This document shows, piece by piece, positions 5,492 through 8,363 of a stretch of DNA of 8,363 nt (positions are counted from its first letter, which is position 1; every line of letters begins with the position of its first letter). The notes beneath the pieces are model-generated. The model had not been told where the DNA came from. It ran no database searches and was given only the letters and a program-made list of their open reading frames with translations. The position numbers and the translations under genes are program-made. The DNA is from Christensenellaceae bacterium. GTDB lineage: Bacteria > Bacillota > Clostridia > Christensenellales > Aristaeellaceae. Where the stretch lies: NCBI GenBank assembly GCA_017881705.1, contig JADGQP010000114.1:1-8363 (forward strand), given 5' to 3'.

Positions 5492-5530
5492 GGGGCGCCG
5501 TGAGTTCGCTCTTTGCGGGCGCGGCGCCCC
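5492..5530 (+). repeat. GC-rich intercistronic stem-loop between binding protein and first permease genes
   Basis: GGGGCGCCG (5492-5500) pairs perfectly with CGGCGCCCC (5522-5530) around a 21-nt loop that itself can form GAG-TTCG-CTC. A competing fold pairs GCGGG (5515-5519) with CCCGC (5529-5533). There is no U-tract. It starts 23 bp after the binding-protein stop and ends 10 bp before the permease ribosome site. It probably stabilises the upstream mRNA or partly terminates transcription, raising binding protein over permease. Confidence 0.7.
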
Positions 5531-5540
5531 CGCTGTATTC

Positions 5541-5548
5541 GGGAGAGG
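5541..5548 (+). promoter_or_regulatory. Ribosome binding site deciding the first permease start
   Basis: GGGAGAGG lies 5 nt before the ATG at 5554. An in-frame GTG at 5500 would add 18 residues, but it lies in the stem of the GC-rich hairpin and has no purine-rich site. The ATG is therefore taken as the start. Confidence 0.8.
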
Positions 5549-5553
5549 ATCGT

Positions 5554-6483
5554 ATGGAATCAGAAAAGAAAAACCTGGGTCGCCGGATTATCCGGCATAT
5601 GCCGCTGTATTTGATGATGCTTCCCGGTTTAGCCTATATCGTCATCAACAACTACATGCCGCTGGCCGGTTTGCAGCTTGCTTTTAAAAAGTTTAAATAT
5701 TCTTTGGGCATCTGGGAAAGCCCGTGGAATGGGCTGAAAAACTTTACGTACCTGTTGCGCACCGGCGATGCGTGGATTATTATCCGTAACACTTTGGGGT
5801 ATAACCTGATGTTCATTTTTCTGGGAACGCTGCTGGCCATCGTTGTGGCGATCCTGCTGGATTCGGTACAGCATAAAAGGCTTCAGCAAACGTATCAAAC
5901 GGTCATTTTGATCCCGTATCTGATCTCCTATGTGATCGTCAGTTATATTGTTTACGCGCTCCTGGGCGAAAGCAACGGCATGATTAACAACTCCATCCTC
6001 AAAGCACTGGGGCAGCAGGCTGTTCCCTGGTATTCGGATCCTAAGTATTGGCCCTATATCCTCACCTTCGTACAGCTTTGGAAGACTTTCGGTTATTGTT
6101 CCATCATCTATTTTGCGACCATCATGGGTATCGACAAATCATTTTATGAAGCCGCCGTTGTGGACGGCGCCAGCACCTGGCAACAGATCACCTGCATCAC
6201 ACTGCCCATGCTCAAGCCCGTAATCATCACCCTAACGCTATTATCGATCGGGCGTATTTTCTATTCGGATTTCGGGCTTTTTTATCAGGTTCCAATGAAT
6301 ACCGGCCTACTGTACAACGCCACCAACACCATCGACACGTATGTTTACCGCGGGCTGCTGGAAACCAACGACGTCGGCCGCGCTTCGGCTGCCGGCTTCA
6401 TTCAGTCCGTCCTCGGTTTCCTGCTGGTGCTGGGCACCAACGCGATCGTGCGCAAGGTTGAGAAAGAACAGGCGTTGTTCTAA
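5554..6483 (+). CDS. Sugar ABC transporter permease, LplB-like
   Basis: A 309-residue inner-membrane permease of the binding-protein-dependent type. The N-terminus MESEKKNLGRRII is basic and cytoplasmic, then hydrophobic segments occur near 17-34, 82-103, 115-137, 168-190, 222-241 and 280-299. The sequence PLAGLQLAFKKFKYSLGIW followed by SPWNGLKNF (about 36-64) is the signature of the LplB/YteP group of complex-sugar permeases. The cytoplasmic EAA loop that docks the ATPase is EAAVVDGASTWQQITCITLP (199-218). It would pair with the permease encoded 15 bp downstream to form the channel and take substrate from the binding protein encoded upstream. No ATPase gene is seen in the operon; such systems normally share an MsmX/MsmK-type ATPase encoded elsewhere. 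Substrate unknown. Confidence 0.92.
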   Translation: MESEKKNLGRRIIRHMPLYLMMLPGLAYIVINNYMPLAGLQLAFKKFKYSLGIWESPWNGLKNFTYLLRTGDAWIIIRNTLGYNLMFIFLGTLLAIVVAILLDSVQHKRLQQTYQTVILIPYLISYVIVSYIVYALLGESNGMINNSILKALGQQAVPWYSDPKYWPYILTFVQLWKTFGYCSIIYFATIMGIDKSFYEAAVVDGASTWQQITCITLPMLKPVIITLTLLSIGRIFYSDFGLFYQVPMNTGLLYNATNTIDTYVYRGLLETNDVGRASAAGFIQSVLGFLLVLGTNAIVRKVEKEQALF

Positions 6484-6498
6484 ATAGGGGGAGGAACC

Positions 6499-7386
6499 AT
6501 GAACACTTACGACAAAAAATTCGAGGCGCTGGCAAACGTAGTTCTGGCGATTCTTTGCCTAACCTGCGTTGTGCCGCTGCTGTTGCTGATTATGTCCTCG
6601 CTGACTTCCGAGGACGCGCTGATGCACAATGGCTACGCGCTTTTTCCGCAGAAGATCAGCCTGGACGCGTACCATTATCTCTGGTTCAGCCGCGCGCAGA
6701 TCCTTCGGGCGTATGAGATGACCCTTGTGGCCACGCTGGTCGGCACGCTCTCCAACGTAACCCTCACAACGCTCTTTGCCTACCCGCTCTCCCGAAAGAG
6801 CCTGCCCGGGCGTAACTTTTTCTCCTTTGCGGTGTTTTTCACCCTGCTGTTCAACGGTGGTATGATTCCCACCTACCTGATGTGGGTGCAGGTTTTCAAC
6901 ATCAAGGATACCTTCTGGGCGTTAATTATTCCCAACCTGCTGATGAATGGCTTCGGCATAATCGTGATGCGCACCTATTTCACCACCAGCATCCCCAACG
7001 AGATACTGGAAGCCGCACGCATCGACGGCGCGGGGGAAACCCGCAGCCTCCTATCCATCGTCCTGCCGCTGTCCAAACCGATTTTGTCCACCATTGCGCT
7101 TTTATCCGGCCTCGCCTACTGGAACGATTGGCTCAACGGCCTGTACTACCTGGTGAAACGCACCGATTTTTACACGATCCAGAACCTGCTGAACCGGCTC
7201 ATTGCAAGTGCGGATTTTATCAGCAACAACGCCGCGAATTCATCAATCACCGCGGGCCTTACCGTGCCCAGCGTAGGCGTACGTATGGCGATCGCCGTGA
7301 TTGCGCTGATCCCGATTATGATCATTTACCCCTTCCTGCAAAAAGGGTTTGTTAAAGGCATTGTGATCGGCAGCGTTAAAGGTTGA
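6499..7386 (+). CDS. Sugar ABC transporter permease, YtcP/UgpE-like
   Basis: A 295-residue partner permease. Hydrophobic segments lie near 11-32, 73-96, 106-128, 138-157, 193-212 and 262-280. The EAA loop EAARIDGAGETRSLLSIVLP (171-190) is intact and followed by SKPILSTIALL. The stretch FTLLFNGGMIPTYL (114-127) and the ending QKGFVKGIVIGSVKG are characteristic of the YtcP branch that always pairs with LplB-type permeases. The ribosome site GGGGGAGG (6487-6494) is 4 nt from the ATG, and the gap to the first permease is 15 bp, so the two are translated from one message. A serine hydrolase gene follows after 17 bp. Confidence 0.92.
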   Translation: MNTYDKKFEALANVVLAILCLTCVVPLLLLIMSSLTSEDALMHNGYALFPQKISLDAYHYLWFSRAQILRAYEMTLVATLVGTLSNVTLTTLFAYPLSRKSLPGRNFFSFAVFFTLLFNGGMIPTYLMWVQVFNIKDTFWALIIPNLLMNGFGIIVMRTYFTTSIPNEILEAARIDGAGETRSLLSIVLPLSKPILSTIALLSGLAYWNDWLNGLYYLVKRTDFYTIQNLLNRLIASADFISNNAANSSITAGLTVPSVGVRMAIAVIALIPIMIIYPFLQKGFVKGIVIGSVKG

Positions 7387-7403
7387 CGAGAAAGGTGATG
7401 TGT

Positions 7404-8363
7404 ATGACTAATCCTCAGGGCTGCGAAACCCTCTTCCTCCATAAAACAACGCCGGAAGCGGTCGGCATTCCGTCCGCCGCCGTCACCGGTTTTCTGCGCT
7501 CGCTGGAAAGCCGCCCCTATCGGCTGCACGCATTCCTGCTGGTTCGAAACGGTAAGCTCTGCTTTGCTTCCGCCGCCGCGCCCTATGCGCTGGACACGCC
7601 TCACCGCGTGTACTCGGCGGGCAAGTCCGTGCTGATGCTGAGCGCGCTGTTTGCCATGCAGGAAGGGAAACTAAAGCCGGACGACAGCGTGGCCGATTTT
7701 TTCCGCGATCTGCTGCAGGGCGACACACGCTTTGATTCTTTAACCGTAAGCGATCTGCTCACGATGCGTTCCGGGCAGACGGACGATCCCTTTCCGGCAA
7801 TACTCAAAGATCTGGACGCCGATCTGATCCGCTTGTTTTTCCAAACGCCTCCCACACAGGCGCCCGGACAGACCTTCCGCTATAACAACACCATCCCGCA
7901 CATCGTTTGTGCGCTTACGCAACGCGCGACCGGCGAGCCGTTTGAACAATACCAACAGAAACACCTGTGCGAACCGCTGCAGGCGGAGCTCTTCGCCCCC
8001 AGCAACCCAAAAGGGCAATACAACCCGGTGGTTATGGCCATGTCCGCGGTGACGCTTATGAAATTTGCCCTGTTCTTTCTTCAGGACGGATGCTGGAAAG
8101 GGCAGCCGTTGCTGGATGCGCGATACATCCGCGAGGCTGTGGCGGCGCATACCCAAACCGGTTTGCCCGGCAACGCCGCGGAGTATGGCTGGCAGATCTG
8201 GCGGAATTCTTTTGGCGGATATCGCATGGACGGCGGTTGGGGGCAGTATGCGATTATACTGCCTGAACAAAACCTGACGGCGGTCATCCTATCCGATATG
8301 CCCGACTCCACCTTCGCGCTCAAGGCTTTTGAGGACGAAATTTTTTCCAAACTCTCCGCGGAT
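7404..8363 (+). CDS. Serine hydrolase, beta-lactamase (class C/esterase VIII) fold, 3' end outside window
   Basis: The frame is open from the ATG at 7404 to the last base, giving 320 residues, nearly the length of a full domain. The three active-site motifs of the penicillin-binding/beta-lactamase family are present: S71-A-G-K74 (catalytic Ser and Lys), Y160-N-N162 (Y-x-N), and DGGWGQ (276-281), replacing the H/K-T/x-G third motif. Further family landmarks are LTVSDLLTMRSG (113-124) and QYAIILPEQNLTAVILSD. No signal peptide is seen: the N-terminus MTNPQGCETLFLHK is polar, so the enzyme is predicted cytoplasmic. With AAAGG 8 nt before the ATG and 17 bp after the permease gene, it belongs to the transporter operon. 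A role on imported substrate, such as ester or acetyl removal from an oligosaccharide, is inferred only. Peptidase or amidase activity is possible, and drug resistance is unlikely without export. An ATG at 7398 is in frame but too close to the ribosome site. Confidence 0.88.
   Translation, partial: MTNPQGCETLFLHKTTPEAVGIPSAAVTGFLRSLESRPYRLHAFLLVRNGKLCFASAAAPYALDTPHRVYSAGKSVLMLSALFAMQEGKLKPDDSVADFFRDLLQGDTRFDSLTVSDLLTMRSGQTDDPFPAILKDLDADLIRLFFQTPPTQAPGQTFRYNNTIPHIVCALTQRATGEPFEQYQQKHLCEPLQAELFAPSNPKGQYNPVVMAMSAVTLMKFALFFLQDGCWKGQPLLDARYIREAVAAHTQTGLPGNAAEYGWQIWRNSFGGYRMDGGWGQYAIILPEQNLTAVILSDMPDSTFALKAFEDEIFSKLSAD

Noticed and set aside
5500..5553. GTG start giving an 18-residue longer LplB-like permease
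   Set aside because: The GTG lies in the stem of a GC-rich hairpin and has no ribosome binding site; the ATG at 5554 has GGGAGAGG at 5 nt.
7740..8270. 176-codon open frame on the - strand
   Set aside because: It is antisense to the serine hydrolase, whose motifs are clear on the + strand.
7404..8363. Antibiotic resistance beta-lactamase
   Set aside because: There is no signal peptide, the third motif is DGG, and the operon context is sugar uptake; the fold is shared by many esterases and peptidases.
1..8363. CRISPR array, insertion sequence or defence cassette
   Set aside because: No regularly spaced direct repeats, transposase motifs or terminal inverted repeats were seen; the only mobile-element signal is the integrase fragment at the left end.

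Overview
The window looks like chromosomal DNA from an anaerobic, gut-type member of the Firmicutes (class Clostridia). The evidence is strong AGGAGG-type ribosome binding sites, sigma-A-like promoters (TTGACA / TATAAT with 17-bp spacing), a clostridial-style Rrf2 regulator with a cysteine triad, and an LplB/YtcP-type sugar ABC transporter with no ATPase gene beside it. The G+C content is moderately high. The genus cannot be told from the sequence alone.

Layout, left to right. (1) Positions 2-220 carry the C-terminal end of a tyrosine integrase on the + strand. It points at the 3' end of a tRNA-Arg(ACG) gene (484-560, - strand), a classic integrative-element/tRNA junction; the rest of the element would lie to the left of the window. 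Two terminator-like hairpins lie between them. (2) A three-gene sulfur block reads leftward on the - strand: an Rrf2-family regulator (3307-3738), metY (O-acetylhomoserine sulfhydrylase, 1802-3094) and cysK (O-acetylserine sulfhydrylase, 852-1784). metY and cysK are 17 bp apart and surely co-transcribed. Their promoter (-35 TTGACA, extended -10 TATTAT) is overlapped and flanked by two CCTAT/ATAGG inverted repeats that make good operator candidates. The regulator ends in Asn-Tyr-Ser-Ile, a tail of the kind that docks in the CysK active site, so a CymR/CysK-like sensing circuit is plausible. (3) A divergent sugar-uptake operon reads rightward on the + strand: an extracellular solute-binding protein with a DUF3502-like C-terminus (3999-5468), two permeases (5554-6483 and 6499-7386), and a beta-lactamase-fold serine hydrolase without a signal peptide (7404 to the window end, open). 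Its promoter is followed by a perfect 22-bp palindrome with a central CG, typical of a LacI/GalR-family or CcpA-type operator.

How it fits together: the left block makes cysteine and homocysteine from sulfide and acetylated amino acids under a cysteine- or Fe-S-responsive regulator. The right block imports a glycan fragment and may trim it in the cytoplasm. The two operons share a divergent intergenic region (3739-3998) with separate promoters and different candidate operators. The families are well known. The least ordinary points are the combined CysK-docking tail and cysteine triad in the regulator, the paired operators around the metY promoter, and the mismatched 3' half of the tRNA beside an integrase.
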